In this document: positions 40,286-51,640 of the stretch, piece by piece
How the letters are laid out: every line of letters starts with the position of its first letter
How positions within the stretch are numbered: the first letter of the stretch is position 1
Made by a program: the position numbers and the translations under genes
Source: Gorsachius magnificus
Lineage: Eukaryota; Chordata; Aves; Pelecaniformes; Ardeidae
Reading direction: 5' to 3'
DNA length: 64,000 bases
Assembly (NCBI GenBank): GCA_034008185.1
Contig: CM067081.1
Coordinates: forward strand, 17,297,821-17,361,820
The notes under the pieces: generated by a model
Seen by the model: only the letters and a program-made list of their open reading frames with translations
What the model was told of the DNA's origin: nothing
The model's database searches: none

Positions 40286-40599
40286 AAAATTATCCTGGTC
40301 ATTGATAGTATAGGTGACTTAATTCACAACCTACAACATAACAGATATATTTGAAAGTACATAAAATTTGGAAAGCTAAGTAAACCCAAACATGGATTTT
40401 TCAAGAATAAATCATGTGAGATAAAGCAAATTTCAGGTTTTGTAGACATTGGGGAAAAAATAGTAGTACTTTTTGCACAGTTTTCATGAAACTTTGCTAA
40501 ACAAGGTAAAGAAATTTTGTCTTGATGAAATTTGTAGAAGATATGTAAAACACTGGTCACACACTTGAACTCAGAAAAAAGTATATGAGGTTCACTCTC

Positions 40600-41180
40600 A
40601 AATAAGGAGGTATTAAGTAGTGATCCATTCTGCTTGCAATTTTTGCCAGTATCTTTGTTAATGACTTGGATGAAGAAATATAGAATACATTTGTGAAACC
40701 TGTGGACGATGAAAAATTGAAAGGACTGTGTGTACATTGGAATACATCTTTAAAATATATCACATTTTCACCAATGCACTTCCAGAAAAACTTGGATCAA
40801 TTGCAACATATCAAGAGGAAAGCAAGGAAAATTGTCAGAATCTAGACTAAAACATGTTCCTCAAGGAAAACCTGGAAGAAACATGTTTCAGCAAGAGAAG
40901 TGCAGACAGAAAAGAAATGAAACAGCAGTCTTCAGTTATGTAAAGGATTGCTTTAAAGAAGAAGGGAACAAACTCTTCTCTGGGTCTGCTAGAGAGAGAA
41001 CAAGAACAACTGGCTTGAAATTGTGCCAGGCTAGACTTTAGGAAACATCTAATGATAAGGATAATTAAGCAATGAATATATTACCTAGGAAGTTACAGAA
41101 TCCTCTTTAGAGATTTTAAGGACAAAGAAAGATATCTGTCTGGAATGATTTAAATATAATTTATCTGTCTTGGGGGATGG
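40600..41180 (+). mobile_element. Ancient decayed CR1/L2-like LINE remnant
   Basis: The peptide-level traces are FVNDLDEEI-like near 40655, a VKPVDDEKLKG-like RT box near 40697, VFSYVKDCFKEEGNKLFSG (about 40930-40985), then RERTRTTGLKLCQARL (40991-41038). These match the RT catalytic box and C-terminal ORF2 of CR1/L2-clade LINEs, but far more diverged than the neighbouring copy at 39978. The left end is uncertain. Confidence 0.6.
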
Positions 41181-42551
41181 AGGGATAGAGAGGAATAGAT
41201 GGGATTATTTCTTGAGCTTCCGGTCTTATTTTCCAATCTATGTGTTATTTCTGTGAATTAGACCCAGGAAGGACTCAGAACACACCTGCAGTTCTAGCTT
41301 TCACTCTGTCATCTGAATTGACCAGTTTATTGAATGTTCTGACTCCAACTCCAAATGCAGAGAAAATCGGGTGTGCGAATGAGTTATCATATGTCAAAAG
41401 TTACATGGTAGATCTTACAAATCTTACTGGTTGTGTTCAAGTTCTGGAAGCTGTATACTGACCAGAAATTTAAAATAAAACCATATGTTAATAAAAACGT
41501 ATTAATCATCATGAGGAAAACTAAAACACACTTGAGTTTGAGTCTTTTAGTTAGGGTTTGAATGCATCACTCACACTGTAAATTTCTTGTATGGTTTTCA
41601 TCACTGTAGTGTCTAGATTCATCTTGCCAAAATTTGGCTAGATAAATGTATTTTCAGTAAGCCTCATGTCTAGACTCCTTCAGTATTCATTGGGGAAAGA
41701 GAAAAGCACCTCTGAGATAGATATCTAAGACAAAAAAAAAAGCTTTTTTATGGGATATATTTCTCTCCTTTGAAAGCCTGGATGATTAACTTAGACAACT
41801 ACTTTATGGACAGCTAGAGTTAAATGGCATGAATCCAATCCCAAATGTCAAATATATTGGCTTATCCATACCAAATGATTTGATAATTTATTCTTTACTT
41901 CTGCTGTGTGTTGGATTTATAACAAATTTATTTATTCTACTGATACTAATACGAATTCCAATAGATGGAGGTAGCTTTCACAAAATAACTCCAGCATTTC
42001 AGTGTCTGTGGCTGTTGGGATCATAGCTAATCTTGGGAATGGGATCAATTCCTCATTGAAAATTAATTGGACCAGAAAGAGAAGAAAATTAATTTGCATT
42101 TCAGTAACGTGCAGTATATGATGCCAATCTTTGGAAAAGACCCATATTCGTCAGGGATGTTTTCTATTTCCAGGGCTGTAACAGAAATATATTGTATATG
42201 CTGTTTCCAAGTATATTAACCTGTTAACTTGCGTGATTCAGTATTGTTAGTCTGCTAGCCAGAGTAAAATACAGTAATAATATGCAAACATTCCATCCTC
42301 TTCATCATAGAAAATTAGTAAGTTATTTCCTGCGCAACAGTTCCAAAATAGGAAATATTACTGGGGGTGCTACTGTTTGGAGCAAGCAGCCACTTTGCTA
42401 TCTGTCTCCTGGCAAGACCATCAGGAATGATTGCATGCACTTAGAGGGGCGGGGGAAGCAGTTTCCCAGAATGAAAATGCTGCTGGAAGATGAAAGTTAT
42501 TGAAATTTAATTATTACACTGCAATTGATTACTGAAATATTTCTGGTGAAA

Positions 42552-42605
42552 GCAAGCAAGCAAGAAGAAAAAGGAAAAAAAAGGAAAGAAAGAAAAGGAA
42601 ACAAG
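42552..42605 (+). repeat. Purine-rich GAAA/GCAA tract
   Basis: GCAAGCAAGCAAG followed by about 38 nt made up only of A and G (AAGGAAAAAAAAGGAAAGAA type). Homopurine runs of this length can adopt triplex structures; no function is inferred. Confidence 0.8.
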
Positions 42606-42793
42606 CCAACCATGTGCATTCCAGCAGAAAAATAAGTCAAGAAAATGCGCCTCTGATCTCTTTAGTTTATTCTGAAGACACTGAAGAGATTCAGATATCA
42701 CATTTTACTTTTCATTTAAATGGAAATAAATGAAATTAAGTCATTGACTGCTGAAATGAAATTGAATAGGGGAAAGCCTGGCTGATACAGCAG

Positions 42794-42831
42794 AATAATA
42801 TTAATAATAATAATAATAATAATAAAAAAAA
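42794..42831 (+). repeat. (TAA)n microsatellite
   Basis: About eight TAA units at 42802-42825, flanked by imperfect units and ending in an A run. Confidence 0.95.
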
Positions 42832-45800
42832 CAAACCTGAAAGGCCACTAACTTTTAAAATCAAAAAGATCACTCATGATTTCAGCTACTTGGGTGGAGG
42901 GTGGTGTATAGGCTCCAGTTACAGCAACGTTGCAGTGACTAGGAGGAATACCAGACTCCCAAACTCCTGCACTTACAATGTCTTCTTAACTACCAAAATT
43001 GCTCAAGTGTTTTACACCCTTTGGCCTCCAGAAGATATCAAAGTCTCTCTGAAGAAGTATTAATCTCTATAAACAGATATAAGACCAAGTGTGCATCTGA
43101 CTTTTTTTTTTTTTGGTGGCTGATGCATTTTGCAATGGAAAAATGCCTATGGACTGTGGAATGAGGGAAGTGGGGATTAAAAAAAAAACAACTTAGATTT
43201 TGTTTGTAAGGTATTTAGCTGTAGTATCAATCCCAATACATAGATTTTCTGCAGTGGGCATATCCAGCTCTGCTTTTACAGGAAAAGAATAGAGTAACTC
43301 TTCATTTTCATGTTTGTGGTTTGGTTTTTTTCCCAACATGATTACTGTGTGGTATCTTTTTGGAAAAAAAATAGCAGTACGTTACATCATCACAATTCCA
43401 CCCAACTAGAGAACAGAAAAGCAAGTAGAGAAGAGATCAAGAAAACAAAATCTTTGTAGACTTTTCTTGTCTCTGACTTGGTTCCAGTATATTGAGGGGG
43501 AATTGGTATTACTGGTCCTTAAGCAGTTGTCAGTAGTATCTACATTGAGCAATGATGTACAAAAAGCAGTTGGCAGACTTCTCATCCCCGGTGCTTTGAG
43601 GAAAATTCCCCAGAATCATAGTCCCATAAAGAGGAAAAAGAAGCCATTCTTGCATATCGCGTCCTTGCGTTTGGAAAGGACTTCATCTATGTTTCCAGAC
43701 AGTTGTATTGGTGTTTTACCTTGCTCATAGATTTGTTAATTGAAAAACAAAACCAAACAAAACAAACTTTGGGACGGTTAAGTTAGTTGATGGGGAAGAG
43801 TTACTATGTAGACTTGTGAGAACTTACCTTACTTCTGTTTATTGGCATAGTCCTAAACATTTTCTTAAATAATGTTGTTTTGAAAAACATTGATTGTGTA
43901 GCTCAGGTGATATGAGTTAGCCTGGGGTTTTTTTGTTTGCTTTCATGCAACAAATGATATTCCACAATGCATGGGACGGAATGTGTTCCAGAAAACGAAT
44001 CATTCATCTGTCTCTAGCATAACTGAGGATAAACAGCAGATAACTAGAAATTAAAAGCCTTTTAGACATCAGCTGTAAGATTCATGCCTGCTGTCTTTAC
44101 TTGGGCAAATGTCTTTCCGAAGTTTAAGAATTTTGGCTAAATAGAGAAGCAGCACTCAGTTTCTGAGAATTACCCCATGTTAGTTCCAGGGGTTTTGTCT
44201 TATAAAATGTTTGCAGCACTGCCTACAAATAATTTCCCTGTTAGCTGTAACCAATTATTTTGGACAAATAAGCATTCTCCTCAGCATGTCTAATTTTTAT
44301 GCCAACTGAGCCTGTGAATGCCTTTATTAATTCTGCGTAAACTCCACCCTTAGTCTGTTATATTAAAAATTGTTCCTGCACACTGTGCCATTGATTACCT
44401 GCACAGGGATTCTGAACTCTTCTGATGGAGATGTTGCACCATATCCAGTTGCTACCATTTAGCTCCCTTATGCTGTACGTGGAAGACAGGCTAACATGAA
44501 AACCCACATCTGAGTGCCAGCTACTGACAAGAAGCTACAGAAGCTCCAGTTGCCTAAATGAAGGCAGTTGCTAATGAAATGTGGCAAGTCAAACCTTGAT
44601 CCAAGGTAGAATAAAATCTTTTCTATGTGTTTGTCTGATATTTGTCATGCTTTATACTGGGATAAATTCCCGTTTTGATCAAAACACATCTTAGTAAAGT
44701 TGTCCAAGCGAAATAAGAAAGGAATGAGGGGATGTCAATTGCTGCTTCAAACACCATTCATTCTGAATCAAAGAAAATGTTAATTTGTGTCAGGAAGCTG
44801 AATTAAGTAAATGTTGACTGCCTTTGTAGCAAAGATCAAGTCAAAGTTACAGTGTAAATGAATCAGGAGCCCCTGTAACATTGGAGTAGTTTTAATGTAT
44901 GTCTATATATGGAAATGAATAGGAAATGAAGCAAGAAATACAATGTTTGGGAAAGAAACTCGTCATGATTTGCAGAGATAATTACGGGCAAAAAGGAGAT
45001 TGAATATAGCAACAGGAAAAGCAGAATAATTATGCAGCAATTAACAGGAAAGCTGTACGGTTCTTTGAAAAAAATTACAGTCATCAGGTTAAAAATATAT
45101 GCTGAGTACAGAAATGCTTTAATACTCAATACATCAAGTATTTGAATTCATTTCCTAAGCTAAAATACTGCTTCATAAAATAAATCTCATTTATACGATA
45201 AAGTTATGCATTTTATGTGTTCATTATAAATGTTTATTTTTATATCTTAAATATGTGATCTGAATTGGAGGAAAAAACTAATAAATGTTCCCTTCAGAGT
45301 GCAGGTACATAGTGTCATCATGATAAGAAGATTCAGATTTTAAGTTAATATTTCAAGGACTGCAAATGTCATAGGAGCAAGTTGAAAAATAGCTACTCTG
45401 AGATTTGCAAGAGAATTAGTTTCTCATGTGTCCTAAAATCTCCATATTCTGATAAGACTATTGTCTGCTTTTATTTTACTGGAGGCAAACTCGGGTTTTG
45501 GTGGTTTTGTAGGTGTTTTGATAATTAGTTAGCAAGAACGCACTCAGAAGCACTCTTTCTGAAATGTAGCTTACAAAGATTCCTCTTGCAGTCTGTGGGA
45601 AGGTCTCATAGTGCTTTTTATGGGGAATCTGTCATGCAGTGGCATCTTGAAGTGCATTAAAACGACAGCTGGGGATCACTGCACTCAGGCATGAGACCTT
45701 GTTGAAGAGAGAGAGAAAGGAGCCACCATTGTGTGGCCGCATCACTAAGGATAGTTTTCAAGAGGTGAAATCTTTCATTTAAAGCTAGTGGAGAAAAATC

Positions 45801-46932
45801 AGCCAGATAATGAGTAAAAAGCCACAATACTTTGTGTTGTGTTCTAGACAGGGGGACCTTCTTTAAATTGTATCATTTGCAGCAGTATGTTATTGACAAA
45901 TATATCTGTCCTTTTTGTCTTTCTTAAACATTAACTCTGGATCTGAGGTATGCAGTCTTCATTCCTGTAGACAAATTCACCATTTCCTCTACATAAAAGA
46001 TGCTTCCTGCTTCAGGAATTGATTAGACAAGTCAAGGCTAGACTTGCAAGCTGTCCTAAGATATGTCACAAGCTCCTCTCCTACCTCTGTTCTGCACATC
46101 CCCAGTAAGAAAAATTTAGGAGAGGGAAGGAGGCGAAGGGCTGGTGGACCAGGGTGCACTGAGACTGCAGGCAGGGAGCCTGCCCTGTGGGTTCAGATGG
46201 GGACCTCAGAAGGGACACTGCCTTTCCCTGCTGTGAACAGGCTCAAAGGTGACAAAGGGAGCATCAAATACAGAAAATTATAAAGAACAGTAATCCTGCC
46301 AGTAGCAATAATGAATGCTTCTATGGTGCCCTTCATTCATTGACCTCTAATCACTTTGCATACGTTGATTAAAGCCGTATAGGATCTCTGAAATCTCTGA
46401 AATAGGTCAATATCATTTCTATTCACACATCTGTACTGGCATATATATATATGTATAAATAAATGAAAAAATGAATTCTTATTAAGAAGCATTAAAAACT
46501 GCGTGGATTAAATGTTGACAAAAAAAACCAACAACAAAAAAGCAAAACATTTGAATGTCTAACACCCTGCTTTTGTAGTACACAAATACTTCTGGTGAAT
46601 TAGAAGGCTCAGATTTTTTCTCTGATGTGTCATGAAATGCCCAGACATAGAAACCTGTACAAAACCAATCTGAGAAACTGAACACTTGACTGGAAAATTT
46701 TGTGTGTATAAATCATATGAAGATTATCCATAATGCTGAGAATCATTCCAAGGATTCTGATCACAGTAATTGTAATTTTCATTAATTGCATACTGTGCGC
46801 TGATCATGGCTAGCAGCACAGGTAGGGATACAGTCTCTTATTCCTTTCCCTGCAGGAGCAGATATTAAGAGACATAGTAGTGATTAAGGACAATTCCTAT
46901 TCAAAAAATGCAATGATTGTGTTACTAGCATA

Positions 46933-46951
46933 TTGTATCCTTTTCTTTTAG
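46933..46951 (+). promoter_or_regulatory. 3' splice site and polypyrimidine tract before the GRIA4 exon
   Basis: A pyrimidine-rich run (TTGTATCCTTTTCTTTTAG) ends in AG at 46950-46951, directly before the first conserved exon bases. It fits a standard U2-type acceptor. I did not assign a branch point with confidence. Confidence 0.85.
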
Positions 46952-47136
46952 GTTATTCAATACTTCAAGCTATTATGGAAAAAGCAGGACAAAATAGCTG
47001 GCAAGTCAGTGCCATCTGCGTGGAGAATTTTAATGATGCCAGCTACAGGCGGCTTTTAGAAGACCTGGACCGAAGGCAAGAAAAGAAATTTGTAATAGAC
47101 TGTGAAATAGAGAGGCTTCAGAATCTCTTAGAACAG
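46952..47136 (+). CDS. GRIA4: GRIA4 internal coding exon (AMPA receptor GluA4, amino-terminal domain)
   Basis: This exon encodes 61 complete codons plus the last two bases of a split glycine codon. It belongs to the extracellular amino-terminal (LIVBP-like) domain of GluA4, an AMPA-type glutamate-gated cation channel at excitatory synapses; that domain directs subunit assembly and contacts synaptic partners. The peptide runs from (G)[14 protein letters not shown] to [11 protein letters not shown]. The segments [28 protein letters not shown] and [13 protein letters not shown] match GluA4 rather than GluA1, GluA2 or GluA3 as I remember them. The 185-nt length fits family exon 4, which is about 12 nt longer in GRIA2 because of a four-residue insertion. 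It is bounded by a TTTTCTTTTAG acceptor and a CAG|GTAATA donor, entering in a split codon and leaving in phase 0. There are no frameshifts or stops, so the gene looks functional. A few residues (Ser, Gln, Ala, Arg, Asp, Leu) appear to differ from the human protein, judged from memory. The exon number is inferred by homology. Confidence 0.95.
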
Positions 47137-47142
47137 GTAATA
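47137..47142 (+). promoter_or_regulatory. 5' splice site (donor) after the GRIA4 exon
   Basis: CAG|GTAATA follows the conserved Glu-Gln codons at the end of the exon. The reading frame stays open past this site to 47331, so the exon end is set by homology and the GT consensus, not by a stop codon. A second GT (ACT|GTAAGC) lies at 47161, 24 nt downstream and in frame. Confidence 0.85.
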
Positions 47143-48004
47143 CCTGCTTTTAATGTCACTGTAAGCACTGTACTGAAACTCCAGATGAGATACCATTGTG
47201 CATTTCATTTTGTTTATTTTCTCAATGGAAATGAGATTGCTTGCTCTTTCTTTTTATTTTTCTTCATGGGGCTATCTTTGTACGTCCACTTGCCTGCTCC
47301 ATTTTCTTTGCCTATAAAATTCTTGCCGTAACAGCTAGGATGCCATTACAGTGAGCCCTCCCTCCCTCTCCCACTCAGCAGGTCAGTGGGCGAAGGGTGC
47401 CGGCAGTCAGGGCAGCTGCGCGTTTGGCCCTGCACCCCAGCATATCTTGCATATCAGGGTCTTAGGGCTGGCGGAACAACATGGTGTAGCTTAATTACCA
47501 AGATGCCCTCAGTCTGTACCCTCATGGTGGTAAAGCTCCGTTTTGTTTGAGGAAAAAAAAAGCTTGTTTGAATCCAGTATTAACTTTCCATTCACCGTAT
47601 GTATTTTGAGCCATAAAATGGTTTAAAATTATTATTACACATATTTGAACTGATAGTTTTATTACCTTAGCAGAGTGTTTATGAACATGAAGAACAGCAG
47701 AATAAAGGTGCTGTTGAACTGGGAAGGAAGGTCAGGTTCTTCCATCAGTTATTCATGGAATACTGGGCCAGACAGGCTTGCGCTGGGCAGTACCTATACC
47801 AGCGTGTAAAGTGAATATAAAATCCTGCTGCTCTCATGTGGGAAATCTATCTCTAGATAGTGCTTCTGTATGAGCTCTTTCTTAAAGGATGGAAAAGAGT
47901 AAAATAATGCTCTGAAAGGAGCATTTTGTCAAATGATGGGAAAATAACTTAGGGTTAACTATCTGCTGCTCGCATGATCCCAAATATTACATTACCCACA
48001 TACT
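47143..48004. other. Intron just downstream of the exon
   Basis: No gene or interspersed repeat was recognised. The exon reading frame stays open to 47331, and an alternative GTAAGC donor candidate lies at 47161. A modestly GC-rich stretch covers 47350-47470. Confidence 0.7.
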
Positions 48005-48702
48005 GTGGCTGGAAAGCTGCATGGCAGAAAAGGACCTGGGGGTACTGGTTGACAGCCAGCTGAATATGAGCCAGCAGTGTGCCCAGGTGGCCAAGAAGGC
48101 CAATGGCATCTGGCTTGTATCAGGAATATTGTGGCCAGAAGGACTAGAGAAGTGATCGTGCCCCTGTACTCAGCACTGGTGAGGCCACACCTTGAATACT
48201 GTGTTCAGTTTTGGGCCCCTCACTACAAGAAAGACGTTGCATTGCTGGAGCATGTCCAAAGAAGGGCAACAAAGCTGGTGAGGGGTCTGGAGCACAAGTC
48301 TGATGAGGAGCAGCTGGGGGAACTGGGGTTGTTTAGCCTGGAGAAGAGGAGGCTGAGGGGAGCCCTGATCGCCCTCTATGACTGCCTGAAAGGAGGCTGT
48401 AGCAAGGTGGGGGTCGGCCTCTTCTCCCTGGTAATGAACGATAGGATGAGGGAGAATGGTCTGAAGTTACACCAGGGCAGGTTTAGGTTACACATTAGGA
48501 AAAATTTCTTCACCGAAAGGGTTGTCAGGCTCTGGAATGGGCTGCCCAGGGAGGTGGTCGAGTCCCCATCCCTGGAGGTATTTAAAAGAAGGATAGATGA
48601 GGTGCTTAGGGACATGGTTTAGTGGTGGACTTGGCAGGGTTAGGTTTATGGTTGGACTTGATGATCTTAAAGGTTTTTTCCAACCTAAATGATTCTATGA
48701 TT
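48005..48702 (+). mobile_element. CR1 LINE, 5'-truncated, C-terminal ORF2 nearly intact
   Basis: It starts at GTGGCTGGAAAGCTGC and ends in GATTCTATGATT. After a probable 1-nt deletion near 48108 (ATCTGGCTT in place of a longer ATCCTGGCC-type sequence), the frame stays open to the natural ORF2 stop at 48622. It encodes [20 protein letters not shown], then a [18 protein letters not shown] block, a [19 protein letters not shown] block and an [11 protein letters not shown] end. This is the best-preserved CR1 coding stretch here, so it is among the younger insertions. It lies about 870 bp downstream of the GRIA4 exon on the same strand. Confidence 0.95.
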
Positions 48703-48738
48703 ACACTGATGTGGTGCAAGCACAGCGTTCAGTACCTC

Positions 48739-48759
48739 CTGCTGCTGCTGCTGCTGCTG
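48739..48759 (+). repeat. (CTG)7 trinucleotide repeat
   Basis: Seven perfect CTG units begin 37 nt after the CR1 tail. The minus strand reads as a short glutamine run in a frame with no other support, so it is treated as non-coding. Confidence 0.95.
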
Positions 48760-49959
48760 GAGGAATTGCAGGGAATGAATGCCATCTGCTGGTGGTAGGA
48801 CCTGCGCTGCGACGCTGCCTCTCTTTGCTAGATCATTAGAGAGTTTTGAAGATTTTATTGGAAAAAAGTTCACGATGCCTCTGCTACTGAAGTCACAGGA
48901 ATATGAAATGTCGTTTGCGATACAGAAATGCATAAGATATTGCTCACAGAAATATATATTTATCAATTTTGCTTTCACTGGCAGAAGATAAAGAGGGAAA
49001 CTGAGAATTAATAGTAGTCAGATTTAGCAAGGACTTTTTCTATGGCTGTTGCCAAGAATAGATGATGCCATGTTGCTACAGATACTCATTTGGCCATTTT
49101 TTTGATTCTGAATGCCATTATATTTTAACACATGCTTTCTACAGCTTATAATTAAATCCTCCCCCAGTTCAGCTTATGTTGTATTAAAACAGAACACCCG
49201 TTGGAGGGTCTTTGAACATACATTTAGAAAAATAATTTCTGTCTCAGCTCTGTGTATGTGCGCCTGTGTATGTACCTGATTTCTTTTACACAGCATGCAA
49301 ATGTGACTTAGAAAAAGTATGCTATATTACCGTAAGTCATGAAGTACACCCACAGTCCTGCATAGGTGTATCTACTGAGTATCCACTCAGTTTCAAAATT
49401 AAGTCATCCAGTATGTGTTTGGATCTCACTGATCTCACGGGTACACTTTATTTGCTTCCAGGAGCTGTTACTCATTTTCCTTCCAGATTGGCACCTGCAT
49501 AGTCAGTTCCTTTTTAGGAACACAATCTGTGCTCTTTGTTCAGATCATGCAGAACTGAATGGATATTGATTTTAATGTGATTAGGTTTTAACCTCCTGTG
49601 ACTTCATACATGTCTGGATTTTGCATGACTAAAATAGGTACTTAATGCAGGCATGATAAGTCATAAAAATGCAGTGCCTGGCCTCAACAGACTGAATCAG
49701 ACGTGGTGAGTTTGGCTGACACCTCTACAGGGCAAGCTTGAAAGCTAATTGAGTCTTCTTTCCACTAATTGCACCAGGACACTGGCGGGTAGGAGTTAAC
49801 ACCTAGCTTGCAGCATACCTGTCTGTAGCTTGGCCAATCATACAAGCACTTCTAGGAATTGATTCACCTGGCTACTGTCTAATTTGGGACAGGATGAATT
49901 TTACCCAGGAAATGAGCTCTTCTGTACTTGTGCTGGTGTTTATTCACACCTAAGTGTAA

Positions 49960-50040
49960 AGCCCTTAAGTCTATGTTAACAAAGGGAGATAAATTGGGTT
50001 TTGGGCATGAGGGTTGTTTTTTTTTCTCAGTAGTGGCAGC

Positions 50041-50077
<37 letters not shown>

Positions 50078-50085
50078 CACTTGAC
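49960..50085 (+). repeat. Local repeat pair, copy 1
   Basis: Contains GCCCTTAAGTCTATGTTAAC, then AAAGGGAGATAAATTGG, a T-rich block, CATATA repeats and TTTACACTTGAC. The same ordered blocks recur about 800 bp downstream in copy 2, with substitutions. The repeat family is unknown to me. Confidence 0.65.
50043..50074. repeat. (AT)16 microsatellite
   Basis: Sixteen perfect AT units inside copy 1 of the local repeat pair; copy 2 has a much shorter run at the same place. Confidence 0.97.
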
Positions 50086-50764
50086 TTAATTAAACTGAAT
50101 CCATATATTTCAGATTATGTAATTTTTCCAGATCATGTGAATTCTATTCTTCCCCAACATGCCTATAGGTCCTCTCCATCCTTCCAAAGGAAGGTCACTG
50201 TAGAAATAGGAATGGCATTATAGCCAGGATAGACAAAGTATGCAGAAGAGCTGCAACTTTACTCTCCATTGTGAAGGTCCTGGTCTTCCTAGACAGGCTG
50301 ACCTGCAAATAGGCCTGGGATGTGGGGTTGGGGTTCCAAAATGAAAGCATCTTGCCTTCAGAGATCAAATGCTGCTTAAGGATGGGCAGTCAGAAACAGG
50401 CTTGAACACAAAAACATAACAGGAGTGAAACAAAAAGAGTCTAGCCCAATGTAGAAAATGCAAAATAACAGCCATTTTCGGCTGTTGACTTTTTCTCTTT
50501 GCATGAAGGCTTTATTAACCTGTAGCAGACAGGTAAGGTGGCTTCACAAATGGACTAAAAGTTGGCATGCTTTTCCCTGCATACACAGAGGAATTGATTA
50601 AGCTTCAGTGACTCTAATTAACTCAACTTCTTTCCTGCCTAGTTCTCCTGTAATTGAGAGCCTAAGTTGTGACTATACTGTAATACTTTGCAATGTACAA
50701 GTAAATGTTCTGCAGAACATTTAGGAAAAGTAATTAAATCTCAGTAATGAGACCGTAACTCAAA

Positions 50765-50872
50765 GTGCTTTGCCCTTAAATCTATGCTAATGAAGGGAGA
50801 GAAACTGGCTTGTGTGCTTGTGGGTTTCTTCTCGAGTGACTACACATATATATATATGCATTCACACTTCTC
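50765..50872 (+). repeat. Local repeat pair, copy 2
   Basis: Contains GCCCTTAAATCTATGCTAAT, then GAAGGGAGAGAAACTGG, CTTGTGGGTTTCTTCTC, ACACATATATATATATGCAT and TCACACTTCTC, in the same order as copy 1. Similarity fades on both sides. Confidence 0.65.
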
Positions 50873-51640
50873 ATGACTGTGGACCTCAGGCAGTGAAGAC
50901 TGGGGACTTTTTCGCTGACTGTGTTCAAAAAGTGAATTCATGTGCTGCTCCCCTGCCCATACCTGGTGCCCACTTATCTGACCTAGTGTTTTCTGCTCAC
51001 TGTCCTCTCCCAGCTGCCCAGCTGAGAAATCAGCACCTTGCTGTTTCCTCACTTCTTGTGCAACTTTAATCTTGGTTTTCTATTTCCTTTTGTCTCCTGT
51101 ATTTTTCTTAGTTCATTAGTTTTTCTCATTTATTTTCTCCTCTCCATGTGCCTTGGGGTGTGTAGAAGCTACCTCCACACTCTGTACCCGAGGCTCGTCT
51201 TCAGGGAAAATTTCTTTCCTGGAACCCGGTGATTCCAGACTCCCCCTGTGCAGAACCCAGGCTGCGCATTTTTCAACATATGCTCTTCCTTTTAGGTTTT
51301 TATGTTACTGTGGTGAGGTTGAATTTTTTGGGCAGGGGCAAAACCCGTACACCTTTTAAGGGTGAAGTATAGAGAGATGGAGTTTAATTTTCAGATTTCC
51401 ATTCTAGAAAGGGAGAGTCGGGCCAGCATTAAATTCAGGAGATATATTCAGCCTGCGCACAAGTGTTTATATCTGATTTGCTTGGATTGCCTGCTACTGT
51501 CTTAGCCTCTGAAAAGGTTTCAGATCTTACCTCTCGAGGTTATGCCAAGACTTACAAGACTGTGATGGTTTCCTTAATAAACCTATACTCATCTTCTTTG
51601 GTCATGTTCACGCACACAAGACCTTACATGGGTACACTCA

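Larger units (their letters stand above)
1..46951 (+). other. GRIA4: GRIA4 intron upstream of the exon (partial)
   Basis: At least 46.9 kb of intron lies between the preceding, unseen GRIA4 exon and the exon at 46952. The other open frames here are short, overlap on both strands, lack recognisable domains or belong to CR1 LINEs. The expected preceding exon of roughly 240 nt was not found. Repeats inside the intron are listed separately. Confidence 0.85.
41181..46951. other. Intronic DNA just upstream of the GRIA4 exon
   Basis: No repeat copy above simple-sequence level was recognised. It holds a purine-rich tract (42552-42605), a (TAA)n microsatellite (42794-42831) and a short (TA)n at 46440-46454. 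A hydrophobic 65-codon frame at 41829-42026 has no homology I recognise. Confidence 0.7.
48760..51640. other. Intronic DNA with a pair of related segments
   Basis: No exon recognised. Two related segments of about 110 bp (49960-50085 and 50765-50872) each carry a TA-type microsatellite. Confidence 0.7.

Noticed and set aside
41829..42026. Short frame with a membrane-like hydrophobic stretch
   Set aside because: It is 65 codons with no homology, splice sites or conserved context; AT-rich DNA often gives Leu/Ile-rich frames.
46933..47331. 132-codon frame treated as one coding unit
   Set aside because: Only 46952-47136 is conserved; the first codons are the polypyrimidine tract and those after 47136 are intron.
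48685..48978. Minus-strand frame with a glutamine run
   Set aside because: The run is the (CTG)7 microsatellite read in reverse; the rest of the frame has no support.
50014..50223. Frame with a repeated Tyr-Ile motif
   Set aside because: The repeated residues come from translating the (AT)16 microsatellite.
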